Below, piece by piece: positions 24,470 to 35,276 of a DNA stretch of 64,000 bases (position 1 is its first letter; each line of letters opens with the position of its first letter). Under the pieces are notes generated by a model, which did not search any database, had not been told where the DNA came from, and saw nothing but the letters and a program-made list of their open reading frames with translations. Source of the DNA: Ptiloglossa arizonensis (taxonomy: Eukaryota; Arthropoda; Insecta; Hymenoptera; Colletidae); the NCBI RefSeq assembly GCF_051014685.1, contig NC_135052.1, positions 6,477,105-6,541,104 on the forward strand. The letters run 5' to 3'. The translations under genes and the position numbers were made by a program.

Positions 24470-26060
24470 TTCTTGGACACTATCGAGCCTGCATCTAGAA
24501 TTATTTATTCTACTCGCGATATTTTTCACCGATTGTAGAATTTTCTTACCATCCGAAACCGAATAGTATCCTAATCCTTGGAGCGTCTTTTAAAATTCCT
24601 CCCGTAACGTGTTCTTCTTTCCAAGGAAATAACTCGACTCGATCGCATCTGCATTTAGAATTCTACTCGCGATATTTCTCACCTACCATTTCCAATTACA
24701 ATTTTCTACCATTACAATTTTCCACGGCTACAATTTTCCACCGCTACAATTTTCCTCCCGTTAAAAACCCAACGGTGTCCTAATCCTTGGAGCCATTTTT
24801 AAAATTCCTCCCGCAACGTGTTCTTCTTTCCAAGGAGATAACTCGACTCGATCGCATCTGCATTTAGAATTCTACTCGCAATATTACTCACCTACCATTT
24901 CCAATTACAATTTTCTACCATTACAATTTTCCAACGTTACAATTTTCCACCGTTACGATTTTCCATCGTTACAATTTTCCACCGCTACAATTTTCCTCCC
25001 GTTAAAGACCCAACGTTGTCCTAATCCTTGGAGCCACTTTTAAAATTCCTCCCGCAACGTGTTCTTCTATCCAAGGAGATAACTCGACTCGATCGCATCT
25101 GCATTTAGAATTCTACTCGCGATATTTCTCACCTACCATTTCCAATTACAATTTTCTACCATTACAATTTTCCACCGTTACAATTTTCCACCGTTACAAT
25201 TTTCCACGGCTACAATTTTCCTCCCGTTAAAAACCCAACGGTGTCCTAATCCTTGGAGCCACTTTTAAAATTCCTCCCGCAACGTGTTCTTCTTTCCAAG
25301 GAGATAACTCGACTCGATCTCATCTGCATTTAGAATTCTACTCGCAATATTTCTCACCTACCATTTCCAATTACAATTTTCTACCATTACAATTTTCCAA
25401 CGTTACAATTTTCCACCGTTACGATTTTCCATCGTTACAATTTTCTACCGCTACAATTTTCCTCCCGTTAAAGACCCAACGTTGTCCTAATCCTTGGAGC
25501 CACTTTTAAAATTCCTCCCGCAACGTGTTCTTCTATCCAAGGAGATAACTCGACTCGATCGCATCTGCATTTAGAATTCTACTCGCGATATTTCTCACCT
25601 ACCATTTCCAATTACAATTTTCTACCATTACAATTTTCCAACGTTACAATTTTCCACCGTTACAATTTTCCACGGCTACAATTTTTCTCCCGCCCATAAC
25701 CCAGAATGGTGTCCTAATCCTTGGAGCCACTTTTAAAATTCCTCCCGCAACGTGTTCTTCTATCCAAGGAGATAACTCGACTCGATCGCATCTGCATTTA
25801 GAATTCTACTCGCGATATTTCTCACCTACCATTTCCAATTACAATTTTCTACCATTACAATTTTCCAACGTTACAATTTTTCACCGTTACAATTTTCCAC
25901 CGCTACAATTTTCCTCCCGTTAAAAACCCAACGGTGTCCTAATCCTTGTAGCCACTTTCAAAATTCCTCCCGCAACGCGTTCCTCTTTCGAAGGAGATAA
26001 CGACTCGGCTGGATCGCAACAGTAACCAGCATTCCGCTCGCGATATTTTTCGCTAATTCG
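24470..26060. repeat. ~225/241-bp tandem array with 16-bp sub-repeats
   Basis: The landmark CCTAATCCTTGG begins units at 24570, 24779, 25020, 25245, 25486, 25713 and 25938, giving lengths 209, 241, 225, 241, 227 and 225. A decayed partial unit precedes the series, and a decayed one ends it near 26060. The length steps of 16 match the number of copies of a 16-mer close to TACAATTTTCCACCGT inside each unit. Units 24779 and 25245 end with GACCCAACGTTGTCC, and the alternate ones end with AACCCAACGGTGTCC. This implies a two-unit higher-order repeat of about 467 bp. Confidence 0.95.
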
Positions 26061-28499
26061 CCATCTTCTCTGCTCACCGTTCTCGCGAGCCAGCTTCTGA
26101 AACAGCGAGCCGTATCCACGTCGTATGGATTCCAGTCTCGGTCCAATTTGTCCCGCGTTTCGTAACGCGACCACTGTATTTACCGCGTCGAATGATATTT
26201 CTCCGATGACGATCTCGACGTCAACGTTTACCGATGCCACGCACGCAGCCCACGGTCCCGCGATTGAAATGGATGGAACGTCGTCGTTTCTATGACCGGC
26301 TGCGATTCCCCGCGATAGAGGTCGAAATGAAATCATTAGCCGTCGTACGAGCTGGCTCCGCGGCCGCTAATGGCGAGGCGTATATAGCGGCTAAATAATG
26401 GCATTGTACCGATCGGATTTCTATCGTTAACAAGCCGGGGTGTCCGCGTAAAAAGATATCGCGGCTGACCGTAACTCAGCCGCTCCCACAATGAGCAGCC
26501 GCTCGCGGCATTAACGCACTTCGTTACTCGCCCGATCGACAGAAACCGGCCGCCTTCTATGGTATGCCAGCGCATAACGCACGACTAATGAAACCGAGAC
26601 AACGATACGTGCGTGTCCGAGAGTATTTACCCTGGTACGACACCGGGTAGAACCGCGTTTCCGTGCCCCGTCGGGACTTTGCGTTCCGCACAGAGGGCGC
26701 CGATGCTGCCTGGATGGCTGGTTGACCGGTTACCTGTCTCCTCGACTATTTCTTTCTCACCGTAGCCACGGGGCCACGTACTTAGAATCGTTGAAAATAA
26801 ACCGATTACCGTCCTCCGCGTTTCGAAATCCGCGAACGGGTTCTCTCGGTTTCGGTGATGGTATTCGAAAAGGTTTGAAAACTGGGTAAAATAAAACGTA
26901 TCGTCGTTTTACAGAGATAACGTTAGTTTAGAAGTGTATTGTATCGGTGAAATATTTTGGACGCGTATAAAAGAGAATGTACGAAATAAATATACAGAGT
27001 GTTCGAAAACGTCCAATTATTTTTATAGATGGATCATTTCTCGCGTATTGCGCGCGAAAATATAACATAGGTAATTATTCATGCGCGGTACTGTAAGTTG
27101 AGTAATCGATAAAGTTTAGCCACAATTAACATAAACGTATAAAAGTGTCTACCAGGCGATATCCTCGATGTATAATTACTTCCTCGAGTCTCTTTAACAC
27201 GCTTTCGGTAGTATAATAATGCCGTCGGAAATACGCGTTCATTGTTTATAACGGTATTATAGCGATATTTTCCGCTCGGGTTTGAATAATTATTACAGAA
27301 ACCGAGATACGAAAATGCCAATAAGATGCTAACCGGTTTACGAATAGTACCGGTATATCATTATTAATTTACCGGTATTATTACCGATAAATATACTCGC
27401 GTGTAACATTTGCTCTTTTACGAGTTACCTCTTCCACATAATTTGCACCCAAAACGAATAAATTTAGTACGGTTCGCAGTATAAATGTTACTTTGCGGTG
27501 CGTATCGAAACTGACTGCAAAAAGAATCTGCATCGAATAGTTGCTGTTTCATTTTGTGCCCGGGATGTTTGCGATTCATGGTCAACGGTGTCATTATTTA
27601 TAAGCCTTGCGTCCATGTCGTACGTAAACACACCTACAACGTTGCATTTCTGCCACGTATACTATGTATACATTTGAAAAAGTTGCAAAGAAATTGTACG
27701 TAATTCCAATTTCGAGTGTTGTCGCGGTTCTGATATTTTTTCGGTGCAACAAAGGTATCGATACGATTATTAAAAATCCCGCGACAATTTCAATGCCGTA
27801 TCCCCGATTTAGAGATTACATCTTCGAACGGAAAAATCGGTAGCACGGTAACCGTACGTTCCATTCGATACTCGTTCTTGTCACTGGATAAAACGCTCTC
27901 CGTAATTTTATAAACCGCCAAGAATCTTAAAAGTCTCGTACATCGTGAATCGATAACGATCCGGTGAAAAGATAAGTAAAAACACGGAACACGTACGCGA
28001 CCGTAAGAAGATTTTACTATCGTCTTTTAATCAATTGCCACGTGTCCGTATTTTCCCGATACCGATTAACGTTACGCGAACGTGGTTAACGACTACTTTC
28101 GCTCGCTTCAAAAGTCGACATTTTCATTCCATTCTGTTACATCGTTTCCTCTACGCGTTTACACCAGCGAATCGGCGTATCGTACGACGAGCAACCGTCG
28201 CGCACGGTTGTTCCAAGACTTTCAAAACGTTCGAGACTCTCCGCACTTTCGAGACTTCGGAAACGATCGGTGGACGACTTTCGAGCTTGTCTCGATCCAC
28301 GGCCAGCCTCGAAACGACTCTCGGTTGTTGTTCTCCGCTCTCTCGGAAGAATTTCCAAGCGATGGTCGGGTATCGAGTGCCGGTCGATTTTTTCTCTCGG
28401 AAAAGTCGAGTCGCGTTACTCGAGCGATGGAAATCGGTCGCGATTCGCTAGCTCGAAACCGGTGGTCGTAAAATTTCGTGGTAACGCGGTAAACGTTCG
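26061..28499. other. unique stretch, GC-rich at left, no gene supported
   Basis: The part at 26330-26740 is GC-rich with GCGGCCGC near 26361 and neighbouring CTAATGG/TAATGG cores, and could be regulatory. From 26900 to 28000 it is AT-rich with many stops. The open frames at 28035-28471 overlap on both strands and look compositional. Confidence 0.4.
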
Positions 28500-28863
28500 A
28501 CCGCCAGTTTCGTTGTAGCAACAGGTTATGCGTCGAATCGATTCACTCCGCGATCGGCGGGGAAACATTTCCATTTCATTGTTCGAGAAATCCTGGCCGG
28601 CGCGGTGTGCCCTCGATCGGGCCGCGAGCGTTCTTTAGAAAGGGAATCAGGAATATCGAGGCTGGAATATAAATTTCCCGGGATTATGTAAACCGCGCGG
28701 AGGATAAGCAACCGACAGACACCGCGGTAAAAACGGATCGGCGTGCATGTTACGGGGGACGCATAACGCACTGGCCAACCGATGCAACGAGACTCGTTGG
28801 TCCGACATACGCATTCGAGCGTTGCTTCTCCGCGTACGACACGCCGTAGCGGCTTCGTTTGTG
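28500..28863. promoter_or_regulatory. GC-rich candidate cis-regulatory block
   Basis: A GC-rich, CpG-dense block to the left of the CT microsatellite. No coding frame with recognisable content. The regulatory call is inference from composition only. Confidence 0.15.
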
Positions 28864-28873
28864 ACTCTCTCTC

Positions 28874-28946
<73 letters not shown>

Positions 28947-28960
28947 CTCTTTCTTTCTCG
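28864..28960. repeat. (CT)n / (CTTT)n microsatellite
   Basis: CTCT runs, five to six TTTC tetranucleotides, a pure CT run of about 19 dinucleotides and further TTTC units. On the opposite strand this is a GAGA tract. Open frames through it give Ser/Leu or Arg/Glu runs and are not genes. Confidence 0.95.
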
Positions 28961-30120
28961 TCTCTCCCCGCCTGGCTCGTTTCTTACTCGGGCTGCGCGT
29001 TCGTGGGACCCACGGGAAGAGAACAAAGTTTCATCGATTCAATAAATTCCCATTAGGTCGATCTTGTCGGGATGTAAGGTCTCCCCGGTATCCGCTAACT
29101 GGTTTCTACCGTTTGTACGTCGTTACTTCTATCGGTCGCCCCGACGCGGCTGCGCCGCGGCATCTGCTGCGGCGACGAAGGCGGCGACGAAGGCGGCGGC
29201 GACAACGCGACGTAATATTATTTGTTAAATAATCTGTCGCGGCCGCGAGATTTGTCCCCCGGGGATTTACGATTCTTAATTTACGACGGCCGATCCGATT
29301 ATCGCGGAACGCGCGAAAACGGCGCCGGTTCCGTTGCTCGCTTAATTACCCTTTCCGCTTTGTCGCGCTTGTCTCGCGGTATCAAGATCGAAGAAGCGAA
29401 CGTTCCCTCGCATTTCGAGCACCTAGCCACGCACGGAGATTTACGACGACGATGGGTATTCGTAAATTTCTCGCGCGAGGGAAATTAAGTCCTCCGGGCC
29501 CGCGTAAACGTTACGTTGCTGCACGCGCGAGCCGCTTCGGGTGGGCGAAGTTTCGCTCGGACGTTACTTTCTATTCGAAGATGATCGATGATCGTGGAAG
29601 AGGATCGGGGATAATCACGGACAAAGCACGCGGGATGATTTATTCGTTTACGAGAGAGCTTCGATTCGAATCTTTCCGTCGCGATGGGAAATTCTTTCCA
29701 CGGAAGGAAGCCACGATCGTGTCGATTGCGATTCAGACGGGATGGAACTGTAACGTGGAAATGTACGGGTGACCGAAACCTTTTACGCGATTAACGAGAA
29801 AATAAATCGAACTTTTTATATACGACACGTTGTTCTCGAAAAGACAGAATGTGAATAGTTTCGGGGTACGCCCGTGTTGCAGGGAGAAAGAACAATCGTT
29901 CTCGAGAGAAATCGCGAGTCGTACTCGCTCGGACGTATCGGTCAGCCTTCGTAAAGCCCGCGACTAAGAAGAAATTACTCGATACTGTCCACATTCTACT
30001 CACTCGTAGTACCGCATTCCCCTTAACCAAGGATCGATCTTTCTCCCTGGAATACTCGATCGTCTCGACGAGACCTATTTCGTTACTTATTTACGTTTCT
30101 ATTAGTTCTGTTCCACTGTA
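28961..30120. other. GC-rich then mixed unique stretch, no gene seen
   Basis: Near 29150-29212 a 12-mer GGCGGCGACGAA is repeated twice in a GC-rich island. Elsewhere there are open frames below 110 codons with nothing recognised. Confidence 0.45.
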
Positions 30121-30332
30121 ATTGATCGATCGATAAGTTTTGTCGTTCGATAAGAAATTACGCTGTTAAGTTCGTCGTTTTATTTTTCGAAAGACGATAC
30201 CACTGTTCGATGAACGCGTGTGAAGTTTCGTGCAGATACGTCGACTCGTTGGTATATTTACAGTTGTTCAAACGTTGAAGCTTTATAGTATTTTTTTACA
30301 ATGGAAGAAACGAGAAAACTTATCAAACAACA
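30121..30332 (+). mobile_element. mariner-like MITE, copy 2
   Basis: The left end is CGATAAGTTTTGTCGTTCGA. The reverse complement of the right end reads GTTGTTTGATAAGTTTTCTC, a good inverted partner. The interior matches the copy at 30474-30674 in order and orientation (CGTCGTTTTATTTTTCGAAAG, ATACGTCGACTCGTTGGTAT, CAGTTGTTCAAA). The outermost bases are decayed. The open frame starting at ATG 30301 begins inside the right end and is not a gene. Confidence 0.75.
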
Positions 30333-30473
30333 TGGTACATCGTTCCCAGTAGGATTCACGATTAATGGTAAAACTACCGATAGATTCTGGTATATTAAGG
30401 TATTCCTCGTACTTGTACGAGAGATTTTGCGTATAGTATCAGGTTATTCCTACCTGAGATTACATACATATAG

Positions 30474-30674
30474 TAGGTTGTTCGATGAGTTTCGTCGTTC
30501 GATAAGAAATGGAGCTATCAGGTTCGTCGTTTCATTTTTCTAAAGATGATATTACTGTTCGAAGTTTGATGTAGATCCGTCGACTCGTTCGTATATTTAC
30601 GGTTGTTCAAAGTTCAAGTGTCGCGGTGTTCTTTCACACTGGAAAAAGCGAGAACACATATATCGAACAACCTA
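30474..30674 (+). mobile_element. mariner-like MITE, copy 3
   Basis: This is the best preserved ends of the family. TAGGTTGTTCGATGAG opens it and CGAACAACCTA closes it, with TA at both ends as expected of mariner target duplication. It is 201 bp, with no transposase. It is separated from copy 2 by only about 140 bp and has the same orientation. Confidence 0.85.
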
Positions 30675-31129
30675 TTGTATACGATCCACGGAGAATCGAG
30701 ATCCGCGTACGTTCGACGAACGTTAGACCAGCTCTCGAGAATTTTCGATAACACGGACTCCTTGGCAACGATATCCTCGATGCGAAACGCTCGCGAACAT
30801 TCGCGAAATCGAGAAATTGAAAACTCGGTGAACGGTGACTCTGAAAAGTGTCTATCGCGTCTCGCGCAGAATCGAAACTTTCGACCGGTTCGTCGATCCG
30901 TTACTCGATCCATCGCCTACCAACTACCGTGCGGTCTAACGATCCGCAATTAGATCGGGCGATAGCTCGACGATATCGAGAATCGATCATCGCTAAAAAG
31001 GACATCGCGTACACCGATAATTGTCCGTGGTGAGGGGTGTCTCGACGCAGTCTCGGTGGAGAACGCGAACGTTGGACCGAGTTGGCGACAGGTCGCGGGA
31101 GGTGGGTTTTCAGGTGGCATGCGCGCGCG
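30675..31129. other. unique stretch, no gene seen
   Basis: Mixed composition. The overlapping open frames of about 100 codons on both strands (30603-30953 and 30614-30913) start inside the MITE and are not credible. Confidence 0.6.
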
Positions 31130-31163
31130 AAGAAAAAAAAAAAAAAAGAAGAAAAAAAAAAAA
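31130..31163. repeat. A-rich tract
   Basis: Runs of A interrupted by single G. A-rich low-complexity DNA without a linked retroposon. Confidence 0.9.
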
Positions 31164-31310
31164 GCGGTGTGTTATTAGACGGCCGCGTGTGTATCCACGT
31201 TGGCCGGTGGCAATTAACGAGCTACCGGTTGTGCGATCGTCGCGGCAATTAACAGCGTTCCTCGCCTATTTGCCGAGGCGGTGGGTAGCCAAGCGGTGAC
31301 GGCCGGCGGC
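31164..31310. promoter_or_regulatory. GC-rich block with paired GGCAATTAAC motifs
   Basis: GGCAATTAACGAGC and CGGCAATTAACAGCG occur about 35 bp apart, in the same orientation, within GC-rich sequence. Paired homeodomain-type cores in a GC island are common in enhancers. Function here is inferred only. Confidence 0.25.
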
Positions 31311-31396
31311 GGTGGTAGCGGTGGTAGCGGTGGTAGCGGTGGTAGCGGTGGTAGCGGTGGTAGCGGTGGTAGCGGTGGTAGCGGTGGCGGCGGCGG
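31311..31396. repeat. 9-bp minisatellite (GGTGGTAGC)n
   Basis: Eight perfect units of GGTGGTAGC (31311-31382), then GGTGGC and GGC triplets. The unit could encode Gly-Gly-Ser, but the frame upstream closes at 31297-31299 and no start lies before the repeat. The perfection suggests recent expansion. Confidence 0.95.
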
Positions 31397-31409
31397 AGCG
31401 ATCCGACAA

Positions 31410-31417
31410 TGACGTCA
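31410..31417. promoter_or_regulatory. perfect CRE palindrome TGACGTCA
   Basis: TGACGTCA is the consensus site for CREB/ATF bZIP dimers. It sits in GC-rich sequence directly after the minisatellite. An 8-mer can occur by chance in 64 kb, so this is only a candidate. Confidence 0.35.
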
Positions 31418-32338
31418 CGGGCCGGGATCGATAGATAAATCGGTATCTGGCATTCAGGTCGAATCTCCGCGACTCGCTACGTGACCGTTCGCCTCGATCG
31501 AATATCTCTCGGGACCGCTATACGCGCGTTCTCCGCGCGAACGCTTGATCGAAAGTAACGAGCAGCCGGCACGACGTTGCGCACGCATTTACCGTCTTGT
31601 TCGCTCGATCGTTGCCACGGCTAGCCCCACGTGGGCCCCCGTGGGCCCCCGTGACGGCCCCTTCCGGTCTCTTGTCTCTGTGTTTCGGGCTTGCGTTCTC
31701 CTTCGTCCGGTCGCTCGTTTCTTCCTGTTGTCGCGACGCGAACAACGCGAACCGGGGCCCGCTAACAAGGGAACCGCTCGACAACCTGTTCCCCCCCGAA
31801 CCCTTCGATTTTAACCCACTTTCGCGACACGCTGGATCACGGCTACCTATCTACTTACCCGATGCCGCGTGTACGATATCGCGTTCAATCGGACGATTTT
31901 ACGGATACGAGGAACAACGGTGACGAGGAGCGGACCGGTAACAATCGCACGAAATATCTTGTTATCGATTTGAGAAAACGGAGAAAACATTCCGTACGCG
32001 TGTTCAAGGGGATAAAAATCAAACGTCTTTTTCATTTCAGCGAGTTTTACACTTTGCCTGATATCGAGGCGACCCTTGAGTTTTTTCAAACGATGCCGAA
32101 CACTTTTGCGAAGTCGACTCGAGATCGCCTTATCGGTCATCGGGAGCGCTGAGAAACATTTTCCAGTGTCGTTGAAACGATTCAAGCTCACTTTTACATC
32201 GAATGCAAGATGCGAAAGAATAAAAAGGCTTTTAATACACCCCTCTCGCGCCCTCACTCGAGCGTACTGTATTTCGTAAGAAAGGTTTTTTCATCGAAGT
32301 AGTTTTCGAATATAAATCTCTACTCTTCTGTGCACTTA
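31418..32338. other. unique stretch, no gene seen
   Basis: GC-rich to about 31800, then AT-richer. A 3' splice-like TTTTTCATTTCAG ends at 32040, without a supported exon behind it. The open frames 31597-31923 and 31847-32257 have no recognised domain. Confidence 0.45.
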
Positions 32339-32829
32339 AGGCTAGGAGTACACGAGCGTTGCTACTTTTGCGTCAATTGGACACGAGAGTGCAGAAAATA
32401 CGGACCCGCGTGATATTGCAACGTTTTCGTGGATGACGTATTTATATTCGAAAGGCACACGAAAGAGAAAATTGTGAACGATGTCGATACGGGCACTACT
32501 GTACACTTTACAGCTTACAGACAGTGAAAAGTGGTTTAATTACTTCCGTATGTCAATGAGTTCGTTCAACGAATCGCTGTTGTCTATAGAAGATCGTATA
32601 AAGTATCAGCATACGAATACGAATACGTCTGTATCACCAGAGGAAATTCTAGTTCTAGCAACGTACGTTCCAGCACAAGTACGTCGATGAAAAATTAACG
32701 CACGTTTCGTTAAAAGCGACGCACCTTCGTAGCGTGTGGACTCTGATGCACGACAATGCATTTCTGCAGTGGACGTTGCAACGTCCGTTGCAACTCACGT
32801 CGTTTCAACGCTCGTGTGCCCCCAGTCCA
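32339..32829 (+). mobile_element. PIF/Harbinger remnant with terminal inverted repeats
   Basis: The left end reads GGCTAGGAGTACACGAGCGT and the reverse complement of the right end reads GGACTGGGGGCACACGAGCG, followed in both by TTG. TTA at 32336-32338 fits the 3-bp TWA target of this superfamily, but the matching triplet on the right is not preserved. The inside carries the start of a Harbinger-type transposase (32481-32690) and then lacks the rest, so about 490 bp remain of what is usually a few kilobases. It is an internal-deletion derivative and cannot be autonomous. Confidence 0.75.
32481..32690 (+). pseudogene. N-terminal fragment of a PIF/Harbinger transposase
   Basis: Sixty-nine codons remain. 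Residues 18-25 (WFNYFRMS), F29, and residues 52-57 (SPEEIL) follow the well-known N-terminal pattern of HARBI1-like transposases: a FxxYFRMS stretch, a helix with E/D, then a ISPEEKLxxTLRFLATG stretch. The match breaks just after this point, where the catalytic DDE nuclease domain would begin. The whole domain is missing, and the element's right end follows within 140 bp. In a full element this protein would cut DNA together with a Myb-like partner. This piece can do neither. The start at ATG 32481 is only the first available one. The family call rests on remembered motifs without alignment. Confidence 0.7.
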
Positions 32830-32837
32830 ACTCGTTT

Positions 32838-33480
32838 CGTTAAAAGAGAAGAGATCCTATTTCTGCTAACGTAACGACGCGAGTATTTAGGGAACCTCGA
32901 GTAATTACAGATCGTCGAGGACTTTGAAAGAAAATTGTTCTCTCAACGGAGTAACGCGAGAATTGAATGAGTACCGGACAATTACAGACGATCGATTCTC
33001 TGCAATTATAGATGGTCGTCGGTGGCTTCGAAGAACAGCCAGTTTCTTCTAACGAAGTAACGCGAGAATTTAGGGCACGTTTGATAATTACACATCGTCG
33101 TTGACGTTTCGTCGAGAACTTCGAAAAGATCCTATTCGTTCCAACGTGTGGACGCGCAAATTTAAAAAGCTTCGAATAATTACACTAGCTGGTTGGATAA
33201 GTTTTGATGTTTTTCTATCGTAAAAGATACTACGATACTTTGAACAATTGTAAATATACGAACGAGTCGACGGATCTGAAATTTCGCACACGTTCACCGA
33301 ACGGTATTACCATCTTTCGAAAAATAAAACGACCAACCTAATACCTCCATTTCTAATCGAACGATGAAACTTATCGAGCAACCTGTCAGACGTATCGTCG
33401 AGAGATTCGAGAAAGAAATTCTGTTTCCGTTGACAGAGTAACGCGAGAATTCAGTGGGCATAAATTAATTATAAATCGCA
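32838..33480. repeat. degenerate ~80-108-bp tandem array, interrupted by a MITE
   Basis: The words GAGTAACGCGAGAATT or close variants recur near 32870, 32950, 33056, 33150 and 33433, each followed by an AATTACA and a TCGTCGAGRACTT-like stretch. The gap before the last one is larger by about 200 bp, the length of the MITE at 33186-33387. The array starts directly after the Harbinger remnant. Confidence 0.7.
33186..33387 (-). mobile_element. mariner-like MITE, copy 4, inserted in the array
   Basis: The left end is GGTTGGATAAGTTTTGATG. The right end reversed gives AGGTTGCTCGATAAGTTTCATCG. The interior shares CTTTGAACAATTGTAAATAT and GAACGAGTCGACGGATCT with copy 1. The array sequence AATAATTACAC continues on the far side as GTATCGTCGAGAG, matching an uninterrupted neighbour unit (ATAATTACACATCGTCG), so the insertion point can be placed precisely. 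Confidence 0.8.
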
Positions 33481-34989
33481 GCAATATATTACAGAAACAG
33501 CGTGTGTTCGGACATCTTACCAAGAGGGATACTCGATCCGTGGAAATCCCGCGAACGAAGGTGCGTAGTTTACGCTCGTTCGCGTTTGTACCAACAAACG
33601 CAGAGTTTACACGGCCGAGGGATGAAACACGAGGACGACGTAGGACGGATCGTCGACCGCGAATGCGAAACGAACGCGAAATTACACGGGCATTACGAAA
33701 CACAGTGTATTCAAACGAGGCAACCGGCGACGAAAGAACACGTTGTAATAAAATTTTATCGCATTCCCCGCGTTAAATCATATTATATTGCGTTCTGCGT
33801 GGCGCGTTTCGTTTCGTACGGAGGCACGGGAAGAAGGCTTATTCCGTTACGGAAAAGCGTAAAAGACAGGGCGGACACTCGCCGCGCGATAAATCCAATG
33901 TGAATTGCTCGTAGGCGCGCTGCTATTGTGGTCATTCTTCGAGCGACAGTCAACATATCGTAAAATAAAATTTGTAGCGCGGCGTGTCACCGTCGCAGAT
34001 GCAATTGCGATCGCGATCGCGACACGAACGCGAACCACCGTATCCGTGAAATAACAATGTCCGTAGCGTAAAGCCGATCGAGTCGCAGCACGATGTTTCC
34101 TTTCATTTGGAGTTTCTCCGTTCCGAAAATACGCGAGCGATTTCTCGGCTCGCGAACCGTGGAGTTACGAGTTCGGGGTTCGATGAAGTGCACTCGAAGA
34201 GGTTCGAATGTGTATGCACCGGAGATAGAAATGCATCGAAACGCGCGAGGGTCAGAGGCGCGAAAAGGAGTCGAAGGAAAGCTAACGCGCAGAGTTTACG
34301 ATCGATGGAAGATAGTCGTTCTCGTCGATACCGTTGTCGAATCGATTACGAGAGTAAGCTTTTGTCAGTACCGAAGATACAATATTTGTCCGCTAGAACG
34401 TTTCGGAGCAACGAACGAAAGAACGATAAGATTTTATTCGTTACATTTACAATTTCCTGTATAATGCATCTTCGTGGCTCGTCAAGTATCCTATACTTCA
34501 TGGACGTTCGTTTTGTTCTTCCAACCTCGTCACAGCTGATCTTCTTAACAGAATACATATGCAGGCTTGCTAATACCTATAAAGACCGGATGAACTTTTA
34601 CTCTCGGAATGTAAATCCATTTGAATCCAATGTGTACAGGGTTCTGTCTATTTAAATTTTGAACGTTGTACACGTTATTCCGTGTGCTCATTTGTGTCCA
34701 GTGTCTTTTATCTTCGATGGGATTCTTCAAGTATTTCGGTTAGATTCTGCATTGTATTTTACGCGATCGTTGTCATTCTTACGTGTCTGTACTTTCCGTA
34801 CCAGTTGGCCTTTTAAATAAACGAATAAATGTTTACCTGTTCGTTATCTTTCTTTCGAATTGAACTCATTTCCGATCGGTACTAGGCATCGTCTGAAAAG
34901 TATCTCGATTATGAAGTTTCATTGGAGAAAATTTCTACGCTTCGACCTCAAGTGCGAATTCTTCTCAGAGTTATATCCAAAATGAAGTA
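33481..34989. other. unique stretch, no gene seen
   Basis: Mixed DNA. The open frames 33502-33903 (133 codons) and 34107-34655 (182 codons) are Arg/Ser-rich without motifs. A short self-complementary GCGATCGCGATCGC run lies near 34010. From 34480 onward the sequence is AT-rich and could belong to the decayed left part of the retrotransposon, but I see no match. Confidence 0.45.
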
Positions 34990-35049
34990 AGTGGAGTTCA
35001 CATACAGATGTAATCTTAATAAATTCACCCATGTCACCCGTGTATTGAT

Positions 35050-35276
35050 AATACACCCATTTTCAAAATGGGCGAGAAGTCAAGCATTGAGAACTCTAGA
35101 CCTACAAGTATCAGAAGCGTTGTGCCTAAGATCTTTGAAGAAATTGTCGCTAATAAGTTGTATAATTCTATCTCTCTCTCAGTATGCGAAGAGCAACATG
35201 GTTTCGTCAACAGGCGATCGACAACTACAAACCTAACTGTGTATCGTGACTATGATTCTAATTTACAGGTGGATTT
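35050..35276 (+). pseudogene. reverse transcriptase fragment, N-terminal fingers
   Basis: Open from about 35050 (ATG at 35068 is not the real start). It contains NSRPTSI (residues 9-15 from that ATG), the decayed form of the NYRPISL motif. Then come VVPKIFEEIVANKLY and QHGFVNRRST (from 35194), the QHGF..RST motif of non-LTR reverse transcriptases. The frame is lost at about 35273-35277, just before the catalytic motif A, by a small deletion relative to the family pattern. The downstream continuation is in another frame. Confidence 0.85.

Noticed and set aside
31311..31396. Gly-Gly-Ser encoding repeat as part of a protein
   Set aside because: The upstream frame stops at 31297-31299 and no start precedes the repeat, so I call it a minisatellite.
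32028..32040. TTTTTCATTTCAG as acceptor of a real exon
   Set aside because: Good acceptor shape, but no open, conserved exon or donor follows within a plausible distance.
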